60,932 nucleotides of DNA, from NCBI GenBank assembly GCA_031256435.1, contig JAIRQO010000023.1, forward strand, positions 1 through 60,932, read 5' to 3'. Below, in pieces: positions 8,365-16,573 of this stretch. The DNA is from Cellulomonadaceae bacterium (GTDB lineage Bacteria > Actinomycetota > Actinomycetes > Actinomycetales > Cellulomonadaceae). Both the position numbers and the translations under genes were made by a program. The notes under the pieces were generated by a model. That model saw nothing but the letters and a program-made list of their open reading frames with translations. It ran no database searches and had not been told where the DNA came from. Position 1 is the first letter of the stretch, and every line of letters begins with the position of its first letter.

Positions 8365-8867
8365 GCCACCCCCCTGTCCGAGTCCAGCCCCCAGGCGGTC
8401 TCCGGGAGATCGGCGGGATCCTCGTCCTCGCCTCGCTCAGCCATAAACCTAGCCACGCGCCGGTCCTCAATGTCATCCTGAACTTCATCATGCCCGTACA
8501 ACTGCCAGGAGCGGTAGGCCATAGCCCCCACAAACGCGGTCAGCGCCAGCGTGATCACAATGGAGGTCAGCACCATGGCTTGGGCCAGTGGATCGCTGAT
8601 CGGCTCCGAACTCCTCCCCAGGATGGGCGCCGCTCCCCCGGCTCCACCCGCCAGCAGAATCAGCAGGTTGATGCCGTTACTGGCCAGAACGAATCCCAGC
8701 AGCACGCGCGTCAAGGACCGCTCCAGCAGCAAGTACACGCCCGTGGCAACGAGGATTCCCACCACAAGCACCAGCGCCAGTGAGGGAATCCGGTCCGTCT
8801 GAATCTGTGCCACGGGGTCATCCGTCACCATGACCAAGCCCGACGATCCGGCAAGCCAGTGCATCAT
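8361..8867 (-). CDS. mnhC: Na+/H+ antiporter subunit C (Mrp/Mnh)
   Basis: The 168-residue NuoK-like subunit has three membrane helices (about 29-48, 55-75, 92-115). GVYLLLERSLTRVLLGFVLASNGINLLIL and DPLAQAMVLTSIVITLALTAFV are the conserved MnhC/NuoK segments. AAGGAGG lies seven bases before ATG 8867, which overlaps the mnhA stop as ATGA. A charged cytoplasmic tail of about 45 residues (HDEVQDDIEDRR...) follows the last helix. The whole operon is built of such overlaps, so translation is likely coupled. Confidence 0.94.
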   Translation of the reverse strand: MMHWLAGSSGLVMVTDDPVAQIQTDRIPSLALVLVVGILVATGVYLLLERSLTRVLLGFVLASNGINLLILLAGGAGGAAPILGRSSEPISDPLAQAMVLTSIVITLALTAFVGAMAYRSWQLYGHDEVQDDIEDRRVARFMAERGEDEDPADLPETAWGLDSDRGVA

Positions 8868-11800
8868 CGCGTCACCTCCTTGGTGAGGTTTTGCGGTTGG
8901 GCCGCGCTGGAGGCACCACTTCCGAGTGTCATCCTGGCCGTAGTTGCGGACGTACCAGCCGAACCGTCGCCATGCTCCTCGGCGGCAGATTCGTCGTCGG
9001 CAATGTCCAACTCGGCCCCCAAGGAACGCAAAACGTCCAACACCAAGCCGAGCACTACCAGAAACACGCCGATGTCAAAGAACACGGCGGTGGAGGTGTG
9101 GATGTCCCCCAGGACGGGCAGGTGCGTGTCCACCACCACGGCTTGGAGCGCGTGACCGCCGAAGAGTAGAGGCAGGAGCCCGGCGCCAGCGGCCAGGAAC
9201 AAGCCGGCGCCGAGCACGGAACCGGGATGCACCGGCGCTGCCTCGCCCAACTCAAAACGGCCTCCGGCCAGGTAGCGGACGGTGATGGCCAGGCCCACCA
9301 CCAGGCCCGCGGCAAACCCGCCGCCGGGAGCGTTGTGGCCGCGGACCATGAGGAACACGGCAAACACCACCATGGCGGGGAATACCAGGCGCGCACTAAC
9401 CTCAAACATCACGGACCGCTTGTGGGCGTCCATGAGGGAGGCCGCGGACATCCAGCGCGTGGTGCCGCGTCCGGTCATGGCGGCTGCGGAGTCAGACTCA
9501 GGCGGGGCTTCCATGGTTCTGGCTTTGGCGAGCGCTGCGCGGTCCAAACGTGGGGCTTTACGGCCGCGTTGGCGCAGGTAGACCAAGGACGCAACGCCGG
9601 TGGCGGCCACCAGAAGGACGGAGATTTCACCTACGGTGTCCCAGGCGCGCATGTCCACCAGGGTGACGTTGACAATGTTGTTCCCGCCCCCCGCCACGGC
9701 TGCCTGGGGGAAGGCGTCGGCAATGCTCGGCGCAGTGCGTGCCAGGGGCGCTGCTACGGCAAAAAGCATGGCAGTAAGGCCCACGGCAATGGCGAGCACC
9801 CAGCGGACGCCGCGCGTGCGGTCCAGCGGACGGTGGGAAAAATACGGTGGCAGTTTCCGCATGACCAGCACAATCACCACGATGGTGAGGGTCTCGGCAA
9901 GAATCTGGGTGAGCGCCAGGTCCGGGGCACCGTGGAGGACAAAGAGCACGGCGCAGCCATAACTGGTCACGCCCACAAAGAGGACGGCTTTGAGGCGACG
10001 CCTGGCGCGGGCGGCTAGGAACGCGGCCACCGCGATGATGACCACGGCGGCCCATTGCGCCGGGCGGCCCCAGGAAATGACCGCACTGAGAGGACCGTTG
10101 AGCAAGGCGGAAACAGGGTTGCTGCTGGCCGCGGCACCGGTGCGCGGAGCCGTGTAAATGCCGTGGGCGAGTGCCAACCCCGGCCCGATCACCATGATGA
10201 TGAAAATCACCGTGAGGTAGTACGGCAGCGAACCGCGTTGGGTGAAAGCGGTGATGGCGGTTGCTGCGGTGTCCAAACGCCGCACCCCGCCGCGATACAC
10301 CTGGCCTCCCGGGCGGACCGAGGGAAACCGGCTCACCAGGGCGAGAATCGGCGTTCGGAGGGCAAACAGGACGAGTCCGAGCGCTACTGCCAGCGCAGTG
10401 ATCCCCAGCGCGGGGGTGAAGCCAGCCCACAACGTGAGATGCGAGGCGGGACTCGGCGGATACGTGCCCACGTACGGCGTGATCATGCGCTCCCACGCCC
10501 CCGGGGTCAGTGCCACCACCAGGCCTGCAGCCCCCAGGAAAAGCGTGGGAACGGTGAGCGTTGCGGACAGTGGGCCCGGGTGGGGGGTAGGTGGTGGCGC
10601 GGCGAGGTTGGGGTTGGGGTTGACAGGGTGTGGGGTGACGGCATTGACCTGCGACGACGATGGTGGGTGGGACGCGAGGGGGGAGGGTGAGGACGCTGTT
10701 GGGGGGGACGCGGCCGGATGAGGCAGAGTTGGGTGGGGCGCAGCGGTGGAGGTGAGCGCCTCCGGGGGCTTGGTGGCGAAGGCGCCCCACGCCCAGCGCA
10801 GGCCGTACGCCACAGTAAGCGCCGAACCGAGGGCCACAGCAATGAGCGCAATGATTCCCATCCAGTCCGGGCTGTGGAGCCACGCGTCCAGGGCCGCTTC
10901 TTTGGCCACGTATCCGGCAAAGGGTGGCAGGCCCACCATGGAGGCGGTGGCTAGTGTTCCCGCAATGGCGAGCCACGGGTGAGCCTTGCCCACGGCGTTG
11001 AGTTCGCGGATGTCTCGCGTGCCGTAGGCGTGGTCAATCGCTCCGGTCACCAGGAACAGGGAGGACTTGAACAAGGCGTGCGCGCCGAGCAGGGCCAACC
11101 CCGCGAGTGCTGCCGCACGTTGCCCAAACCCCACCAGCAACACCATCATTCCCACTTGGGACACCGTGGAGTTAGCCAAAATGAGCTTCAAGTCCTGTTG
11201 CCGCAAGGCGCGGAATCCGCCCCACACCACCGTCACGCTGCCGAGGATCAGGATGGCCGTGCGCCACACCGTCACCGTGGCCAACACGGGGGCAAACCGC
11301 GCAGCCACGTACACCCCCGCTTTCACCATGGCGGCAGCGTGCAGGTAGGCCGACACGGGGGACGGCGCGGCCATGGCCCCGGGAAGCCAGAAGTGGAAGG
11401 GGAAAAGCGCGGACTTAGTGATCACTCCCATAAGGATGGCGCAGGCGGCAATCACGGCGGCGTGGCCTGTGGGCGGATAAGCCATGAGTTCGGACAAGGA
11501 CCACGTGCGGGTGGCCATCCCCACGGTGACTAACCCCACCAGCATGGTCAAACCGCCCGTCGTCGTCACCACAATGGCTTGCAAGGCTGCGTGACGGGAC
11601 AACTGCCGGTCCGAATAATGCCCGATGAGAAGGTAGGAAAACACGGTGGTGAGTTCCCAGAACACAAACATCACCAGGATGTTGTCCGTGCTGACCAGCC
11701 CTGCCATGGCCCCGGCAAAGGCCACAAACACTGCCCCAAACTTACCCAGATCTGCCGATCCCGGGGGGAAGTACCCGGAGCAGTAAACCAACACGGCAGC

Positions 11801-12061
11801 ACCCACCAGGCCCACTACCAGCAACATCATCCAACTCAGTGAGTCCACACGGAAATCAAGGCTGAGCCCCAGGGACGGCACCCAACTGGTGTGACTGGTG
11901 TGGAGAGTTCCGCGCAAAACATCGCCCGTGTGGGTCAGGGCGTACGCCGCTGTGGTGGCGGGAGCGAGGGCCAGGAACCAGAACGCGCGCGGTCCGAACC
12001 GACGCACCACGGGCGTGGCGGCAAGCGCGAGCGCGGCATGGACGGCAAGAATCCACAGCAC
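8864..12061 (-). CDS. mnhA: Na+/H+ antiporter subunit A fused to subunit B (Mrp/Mnh)
   Basis: This 1065-residue polypeptide is the first gene of the Mrp operon. Residues 1-450 form an NuoL-like channel (VFWELTTVFSYLLIGH, KSALFPFHFWLPGAMAAPSPVSAYLHAAAMVKAGVY). A domain with GAPDLALTQILAETLTIVVIVLVMRKLP follows, and the C-terminal 130 residues are an MnhB domain (RGHNAPGGGFAAGLV). The A-B fusion is common in actinobacteria. GTG 12061 is preferred because family alignment begins at VLWILAVHAALALA and AGGAGG lies 11 bases upstream; the frame is open to 12181 through a Pro-rich stretch unlike the family. A Pro/His/Ser-rich insert of about 65 residues (roughly residues 450-515) separates domains; its plus strand is G-rich at 10610-10635. 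Confidence 0.93.
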   Translation of the reverse strand: MLWILAVHAALALAATPVVRRFGPRAFWFLALAPATTAAYALTHTGDVLRGTLHTSHTSWVPSLGLSLDFRVDSLSWMMLLVVGLVGAAVLVYCSGYFPPGSADLGKFGAVFVAFAGAMAGLVSTDNILVMFVFWELTTVFSYLLIGHYSDRQLSRHAALQAIVVTTTGGLTMLVGLVTVGMATRTWSLSELMAYPPTGHAAVIAACAILMGVITKSALFPFHFWLPGAMAAPSPVSAYLHAAAMVKAGVYVAARFAPVLATVTVWRTAILILGSVTVVWGGFRALRQQDLKLILANSTVSQVGMMVLLVGFGQRAAALAGLALLGAHALFKSSLFLVTGAIDHAYGTRDIRELNAVGKAHPWLAIAGTLATASMVGLPPFAGYVAKEAALDAWLHSPDWMGIIALIAVALGSALTVAYGLRWAWGAFATKPPEALTSTAAPHPTLPHPAASPPTASSPSPLASHPPSSSQVNAVTPHPVNPNPNLAAPPPTPHPGPLSATLTVPTLFLGAAGLVVALTPGAWERMITPYVGTYPPSPASHLTLWAGFTPALGITALAVALGLVLFALRTPILALVSRFPSVRPGGQVYRGGVRRLDTAATAITAFTQRGSLPYYLTVIFIIMVIGPGLALAHGIYTAPRTGAAASSNPVSALLNGPLSAVISWGRPAQWAAVVIIAVAAFLAARARRRLKAVLFVGVTSYGCAVLFVLHGAPDLALTQILAETLTIVVIVLVMRKLPPYFSHRPLDRTRGVRWVLAIAVGLTAMLFAVAAPLARTAPSIADAFPQAAVAGGGNNIVNVTLVDMRAWDTVGEISVLLVAATGVASLVYLRQRGRKAPRLDRAALAKARTMEAPPESDSAAAMTGRGTTRWMSAASLMDAHKRSVMFEVSARLVFPAMVVFAVFLMVRGHNAPGGGFAAGLVVGLAITVRYLAGGRFELGEAAPVHPGSVLGAGLFLAAGAGLLPLLFGGHALQAVVVDTHLPVLGDIHTSTAVFFDIGVFLVVLGLVLDVLRSLGAELDIADDESAAEEHGDGSAGTSATTARMTLGSGASSAAQPQNLTKEVTR

Positions 12062-12203
12062 GCGGTGATTCACCTCCTCGTGATCATCAGGCTCGCGGGT
12101 GACAGGGTTGGGGGGACAGGGTCCGGGGGTTACGGGTTCTCGGTTGGACGGGTTCTCGGCTTGATAGGCTCCGGGGTACAAGTCCCGGTCTACAGGGGCT
12201 GGT

Positions 12204-13553
12204 CTACAGGTCCTGGGGGGCGATGAGGAAACCCCACTCGTCGGCTATCACACCTCCCGATGCTGACCAGATGGCCTTGGCAACGGAGGCCGAGGATTGC
12301 GCAGCCACCCGGCGCGCCGCAGTATGGGCGGGGCCGGGATTTTCCGAGTTGGCCTCAAACAGGTCAATGGGGTCCCAGCGCACGCGATAGGCGATGCAAC
12401 CCTCCGCTGCCCACGGTTGCCGTTGGATGGCAGCGGGCGGTTCGTTGTCCCCGTGGACTTCCACCGTGATCCACCCGTTGACGGGCGTGGGCGGGTGGGC
12501 GAGTACCTGCTCGCGCGGGGTTCCGGGAATCTCGTCGAGGCAGATGGTGATGCCGTACCCGGTAAGTTCGGTGGGCTTGGCAAGGGCTTGACGGTCAAAC
12601 TCATCAGCCTTGGCGTGTATCTCGGCCAGCGTGGCGTCATCCAAGGCGGGGAGTTCCACTTCTGGGGCAGCTGGTCCCGCAAAGTTGGCCCCGGCTACGG
12701 CAAGAGTGGCGCGCTGATCCTGCTGGAGAACCACTGCGTGACAGGCTTGGGGGTCCAGCCACACGGGCGAAAACACGGTGAGGCTCACGCCCCGGTCCGG
12801 GTCCGGGGTCAGGACCAGGCCGGGCTGTTTGGAGGTCACCTTCTTGCCTGCCAGGTGATCGGCAATGTCCATGCGGACGGACCCTCCCAATCGGCGCGCC
12901 GCTGCAATCATCCACGTCAGGATGCGTTCGCCTTCTCGGGTGGGCAGGCCGAGGGGGAAGGCTCGGGTGAATCCCAGACGATCATTCAGTTCCGGCATGG
13001 GTGCTTGCTTCCAGCGTTCGCGCGGACACACCACGTCATACACTTGGGCCACCGTGGTGGGCAGGCCAGCGCCGGCGGGGGTGAAGGGGCCGGAGATGGT
13101 GCTGTGACGGCTGAGTGCCATCACAGCCCATCGGCCATCCTCCACGGTTTCCGGTGCGTGCTTCCAGTGCGCGTTCTTAAATCGTGCCATAGCCAGGTTG
13201 GCCACGTCCATCACGTCCACCCCGGGAGGAACGCCGAGCAGGTGGCGTGCTTCAAAGCCGCGGGTGACTACCTTGCGGAGGTGGGGAAGGTCCCCTTCTT
13301 GTTCCTGGGCTTGATGGAGTTCCTTGCGCGTGGGCAAGGTGGCGCGCTTGTGGGCGCCAATGTGCCGAGTCTCCGTGAACTGCGGGATTTCCGGGACAGG
13401 AACCTCTGGGGAGGCACCCGTGAGTGCCGCTGCGGACGGGAGGTTTCCCGTATCAATACCGTCACTGGCATGAACGGGAATGGTACCCGTGATGGCCTCC
13501 TTGACCGCGTGGAGGAACCCCGTTTTGGGTTTCGGTGAGGGTGCATCGCCCAT
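12204..13553 (-). CDS. Unrecognised 449-residue actinobacterial protein
   Basis: I do not recognise this family. The protein is soluble, with no signal peptide or membrane segment. Residues 1-75 are flexible and Pro/Thr-rich. From about 85 to the end the composition is that of a folded protein, with patches such as RFKNAHWKHAPETVEDGRWAVMALSRHS, YDVVCPRERWKQAPMPELNDRLGF, RLGGSVRMDIADHL and a final WSASGGVIADEWGFLIAPQDL. The alternation of charged turns and hydrophobic strands suggests a mixed alpha/beta fold. Coding quality is good: it stays open for 1.35 kb with neighbour-like base use. It sits about 140 bases upstream of mnhA on the same strand and could share its promoter. A domain search would be decisive. 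Confidence 0.7.
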   Translation of the reverse strand: MGDAPSPKPKTGFLHAVKEAITGTIPVHASDGIDTGNLPSAAALTGASPEVPVPEIPQFTETRHIGAHKRATLPTRKELHQAQEQEGDLPHLRKVVTRGFEARHLLGVPPGVDVMDVANLAMARFKNAHWKHAPETVEDGRWAVMALSRHSTISGPFTPAGAGLPTTVAQVYDVVCPRERWKQAPMPELNDRLGFTRAFPLGLPTREGERILTWMIAAARRLGGSVRMDIADHLAGKKVTSKQPGLVLTPDPDRGVSLTVFSPVWLDPQACHAVVLQQDQRATLAVAGANFAGPAAPEVELPALDDATLAEIHAKADEFDRQALAKPTELTGYGITICLDEIPGTPREQVLAHPPTPVNGWITVEVHGDNEPPAAIQRQPWAAEGCIAYRVRWDPIDLFEANSENPGPAHTAARRVAAQSSASVAKAIWSASGGVIADEWGFLIAPQDL

Positions 13554-13820
13554 GGCCCCAGCCTAACGATCCGTGGCTCGATCTGCCGACGCTCGGACGG
13601 CTCGGGCCAGGCTTCCCCGCGCTTCCGCATCCGTTCCACACACTGCGGTGGCCTTGATGCGCTGCCCCACAGAACGAATCGGGCCGCACGTCTGGTCAGC
13701 GGCCGGTTGGTGGCGGTACCCTAGGGAACCGGCTCAGTGGCGTAGTCAACATGACACGCTACACTCGCCTTCGTGCGGGATGTCTTGCGGTTACGCCGCT
13801 TCGACATCCTTCTCGATTCG
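13554..13820. other. Intergenic stretch, no convincing gene
   Basis: About 270 bases upstream of the 449-residue protein hold no convincing long gene. A 28-codon Lys/Arg-rich frame on the minus strand (ATG at 13807, stop at 13721) has GAGAAGG directly against its ATG, too close for normal initiation. No transfer RNA or hairpin is visible in this part. Together with the following stretch it separates minus-strand genes from the plus-strand tRNA. Confidence 0.5.
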
Positions 13821-13852
13821 GTGATGGTGTCAAGTAAACTTGAAACCATCAC
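13821..13852. promoter_or_regulatory. Near-perfect palindrome upstream of tRNA-Gly
   Basis: Arms GTGATGGTGTCAAG and CTTGAAACCATCAC flank TAAA, with a single mismatch across 14 pairs. It ends 12 bases before the tRNA. It looks like an operator or a cruciform; TAAACT (13835-13840) within it could act as a -10 hexamer for the tRNA but is not close to consensus. Confidence 0.4.
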
Positions 13853-13864
13853 TCTCATCTTCGT

Positions 13865-13935
13865 GCGGATGTAGTTCAATGGTAGAACTTCAGCTTCCCA
13901 AGCTGATAGCGCGGGTTCGATTCCCGTCATCCGCT
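13865..13935 (+). tRNA. tRNA-Gly (anticodon CCC)
   Basis: A cloverleaf is visible. The acceptor arms GCGGATG (13865-13871) and CATCCGC (13928-13934) pair fully, with discriminator base T at 13935. The D-arm contains TTCAATGGTAGAA. The anticodon stem TCAGC/GCTGA closes the loop TTCCCAA, giving anticodon CCC, which reads GGG glycine codons. The T-arm is CGGGTTCGATTCCCG. CCA is not encoded. Total length is 71 bases, normal for tRNA-Gly. The last 14 bases are repeated 190 bases downstream. Confidence 0.97.
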
Positions 13936-14138
13936 CTTTTACCCCACAAAGTTTCTTCGCTTCGCTCCGAATACTTTGCGAGGACCCCAAAAGAGCGGAA
14001 TCCGCTCTCATCAGAAAACACGGGGTTGATCCCCCGCGTTTTTTGATGAGATTGGGCGATGAACACGGCGGGAATCGACTAGGGAGCCTGCCCCGATGGG
14101 CAGGCGTACTTGTCCCGTCATCCGCTCTTTTACCCCAC
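13922..14138 (+). repeat. Direct repeat of the tRNA-Gly 3' end plus flank
   Basis: Bases 13922-13947 (the last 14 tRNA bases and 12 following) recur exactly at 14113-14138, 191 bp away. Beyond the exact 26 bp the downstream sequences stay related: both copies continue with a CTTCGCTTCGCTCCG-like segment and end in GGACCCC. A third partial copy of TTTCTTCGCTTCGCT lies at about 14197. A tandem segmental duplication explains the extended similarity better; a collapsed attL/attR pair of a lost element is the alternative. No integrase gene is present. Confidence 0.7.
14007..14050. terminator. Strong bidirectional intrinsic terminator
   Basis: CTCATCA and TGATGAG close a stem of about 19 pairs whose core is CACGGGG/CCCCCGCG around a TTGAT loop, with an A-run on one side (GAAAACA) and a T-run on the other (GTTTTTT). 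It would end the tRNA-Gly transcript on the plus strand. In the other orientation it would stop the beta-propeller gene transcript arriving from 14210. A shorter hairpin (AGAGCGGA/TCCGCTCT, 13992-14008) lies just before it. Confidence 0.88.
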
Positions 14139-14209
14139 CAAGCCACCCCATGAAGTGTCCTCGTTGCGCTCCGGTACATCACGGGGACCCCGGTGGTTTC
14201 TTCGCTTCG

Positions 14210-15961
14210 CTACGGGGCCCAGTAGGCGGGGCCTAGGTGGCTGTTGGTGGTGCCATCCTGGAGGTCCAGCACCACGCTTTCGCCGGTTTCAGTGTTGCCG
14301 GAACGGAGTTCATACGCCCATCCAGGCCCCGTGGTAGCGCAGTACAGCACCATCTGCGAGTTGGGCACCGGCCAGGGATCGGCAGTGTCCGCCCAGTCCA
14401 ATGCCAACGGCGAGCGCTCGTGGACCCCATTGCGGAGGCGGTAGAGTGCATCTCCGCGATCATCGTCCGCCTTCCACCGGGCATACCACACGGTATCGTC
14501 CTCCTGGGACGCCGTGGCCCCGTAGTCGAGGATGGGGTAATACTCCTGGATGCCCTGTTCGGCAGCAACCGGTTGTATTTCCCCAACGATGCTCGCTCGG
14601 CCGGATTCATCCCAAGCCAATTCCGCGCGCACAATGTCAGCGTGGGGGCCCGTGCCTTGGATGAAATACAGCGCGGAATCATCTTCCACGGGCATCGGCA
14701 TCCAATCCTCGTTCTCGCCCGTCTCCTTGACCTGCCCGTCCTGGGTGAGCATGGACATGGCCTCCAGGTCCAGGCGAGGCACTTCATCGTCGAAAATCAA
14801 CGGGGCTACGGCAATGTCACCGCCCCGCTTCCACCAGACTTTGGACATATCCGCACTGAACTTGGGGTCCTCGTTGGTGAGCCAGTTCCCCGGCCAATAA
14901 TTGTTGGTCAGGTTGACAGGTTCACTGTCTGAACCCACCTCCCACAGGAAAATGTTCCATTCTTCATTGGCAACCCCCATGAACACCAACCACTGTCCGT
15001 CCGCCGAGAAAATAGCGTTCATGGGCGCTGACACACTGGTCCACGGCTGAGATACGGGGACAGCCGGAGCGCGCGTAGCAAAGTCATACAGCCACAGAAC
15101 ACCCGTGCTGCCAGCGGAATCGTAGTTTTCATAGGTGTGATACACCAAGAGCCCTTGCTCAGGCACCGCGGCACCGCTGGGATGACTGGTGGCCTGCCCG
15201 ATTCTTGGGGCGGGCACAGGCGGAGTATATGCGGGCGGCGTCGGCGGAGAAGAAGGTGCTGGCGTCGGAGCAGGTGCAGTCTCCGTGGGAGCGGGAGCGC
15301 TGGGAGGAGGCAGTACTGGTGCGGGGGTAGGCACTGCAGAAGTGGGGGGCGATGGCGGAGGTGTCACAGGGTGATGCGTCACCGGGTTCTTGGAGCCGGG
15401 GTGATTCGTCACAGGGTGATTCGTCAATGGGAGATTCGTGGCAGGGAGCCTCGTAGGGGTACCCATCGCTGCTGTTCGCGCCGGAACAACACGAGCCGTT
15501 CGTCCAGACCTCACCGTTCTCGGCACAAACCTCGCCTTGCCCTTCCCCGTAGCTCGCACGGTGACGCTCACGCGCATCGTCTTACCCGCATCGGCGGCAA
15601 CAACGCGATATCGCGCAGTCTTCTTGGTAGTCACCGTGGTGTGAACGGGCCGCACCTTCCCTGAGCGATACCACCGGTACACGTACTTCACGCCGGCAGG
15701 CTTCTTGTTCGACGAAAATGAGGGCACCACGCGGGAGGTGAGAACCTGGCCCACCGTGGCTGTTCCGGTGACCCGCACTCCGCCACCTCGGAATCGAATT
15801 ACCTGTTTCGCCTTGCCCGCCATGACGCCCGTGGGAGCGGCAGCACTCGACTGTACGGATGCGGGTGCCGGAGGAATCGCGGACGCAGGCGCGGCTACCG
15901 GGCCGAGCAGCACTCCCGCTGCTAGGGCCGTTACTACTCCGCGGCGCGACCATTGCCCCAT
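14210..15961 (-). CDS. Exported protein with Ig-like repeat, Pro-rich linker and TolB-like beta-propeller
   Basis: The 583-residue protein has a Sec signal peptide (MGQWSRRGVVTALAAGVLLGPVAAPASA). One Ig-like/MBG-type module follows (about 45-150; YRWYRSGK ... YRVVAADAGKTMRVSVTV, the repeat common in actinobacterial surface proteins). A linker of about 110 residues rich in Pro, Thr and Ala (NHPVTNHPGS repeats) leads to a C-terminal half with propeller-like blades (FSADGQWLVFMG, PKFSADMSKVWW, WPVPNSQMVLYC) as in TolB/WD40-like domains. There is no lipobox or sortase motif, so it is secreted or held noncovalently. GAAGGG lies ten bases before ATG 15961. It begins 22 bases after pyrE and probably ends the ABC-transporter operon. 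Confidence 0.82.
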   Translation of the reverse strand: MGQWSRRGVVTALAAGVLLGPVAAPASAIPPAPASVQSSAAAPTGVMAGKAKQVIRFRGGGVRVTGTATVGQVLTSRVVPSFSSNKKPAGVKYVYRWYRSGKVRPVHTTVTTKKTARYRVVAADAGKTMRVSVTVRATGKGKARFVPRTVRSGRTARVVPARTAAMGTPTRLPATNLPLTNHPVTNHPGSKNPVTHHPVTPPPSPPTSAVPTPAPVLPPPSAPAPTETAPAPTPAPSSPPTPPAYTPPVPAPRIGQATSHPSGAAVPEQGLLVYHTYENYDSAGSTGVLWLYDFATRAPAVPVSQPWTSVSAPMNAIFSADGQWLVFMGVANEEWNIFLWEVGSDSEPVNLTNNYWPGNWLTNEDPKFSADMSKVWWKRGGDIAVAPLIFDDEVPRLDLEAMSMLTQDGQVKETGENEDWMPMPVEDDSALYFIQGTGPHADIVRAELAWDESGRASIVGEIQPVAAEQGIQEYYPILDYGATASQEDDTVWYARWKADDDRGDALYRLRNGVHERSPLALDWADTADPWPVPNSQMVLYCATTGPGWAYELRSGNTETGESVVLDLQDGTTNSHLGPAYWAP

Positions 15962-15983
15962 CGGCTGCCTACCCTTCGTCCCA

Positions 15984-16559
15984 TCACGCAAGGCCGATAT
16001 CCTCCAACCCAAACACGGGGAAATACGGAACCCCGAGTGCCTCAATGACCTCCCGAGCCCCGGTGGCTCGATCCACAATCGTCGCAACAGCCACCACCTC
16101 GGCGCCGGCGTCACGTACAGCCTCCACTGCCGTGATGGGAGAACTACCCGTGGTGGTGGTGTCCTCCACCACCACAACTTTCCGTCCGGAAATGTCCGGA
16201 CCTTCAATCTGACGCTGCATCCCGTGCGCCTTGGTGTCTTTACGCACCACAAAGGCGTCTACGTCCAGGCCGCGCGATGCCGCTGCGTGCATCATGGCAC
16301 AGGCAATGGGATCGGCACCGAGAGTGAGGCCGCCCACTGCGTCAAAGTCCCCCACGGCATACCCGAGTTCTTCCAAGTGGTCAAGCATGACGTGACCAAT
16401 GAGAGGCGCCGCCTCGTGATGCAAGGTCACGCGCCTCAGATCCACGTAGAAATCCGCTTCCTTGCCGGACGCCAAGGTCACCCGTCCACGGACCACGGCC
16501 AACTCGGTGATGAGTTGGGCGAGCCGCGCCTTGGGGACGTCATTGGTGGACACTGTCAT
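15984..16559 (-). CDS. pyrE: Orotate phosphoribosyltransferase
   Basis: The 191-residue protein converts orotate and PRPP to orotidine 5'-phosphate in pyrimidine synthesis. The PRPP loop is at 128-140 (VVVVEDTTTTGSS). SGKEADFYVDLRRVTL near the N-terminus and GGLTLGADP are PyrE landmarks, and FVVRKDTKAHG carries the catalytic flexible-loop residues. ATG 16559 was preferred because CAGGAG stands eight bases upstream; a second in-frame ATG at 16577 overlaps the previous stop. It is the fifth gene of the operon behind a peptide-type ABC importer, not with other pyr genes, which is unusual. The gene itself is normal and full-length. Confidence 0.95.
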   Translation of the reverse strand: MTVSTNDVPKARLAQLITELAVVRGRVTLASGKEADFYVDLRRVTLHHEAAPLIGHVMLDHLEELGYAVGDFDAVGGLTLGADPIACAMMHAAASRGLDVDAFVVRKDTKAHGMQRQIEGPDISGRKVVVVEDTTTTGSSPITAVEAVRDAGAEVVAVATIVDRATGAREVIEALGVPYFPVFGLEDIGLA

Positions 16560-16573
16560 GGATGGTGCTCCTG

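Noticed and set aside
13721-13807. 28-codon basic frame (MSKRRNRKTSRTKAS...)
   Set aside because: It resembles a small ribosomal protein only in composition; the purine-rich box touches its ATG and no known family matches.
13721-14182. Minus-strand frame containing MTGIEPALSAWEAEVLPLNYIR
   Set aside because: This is the antisense translation of the tRNA-Gly gene, a well-known false protein; the rest of the frame is low quality.
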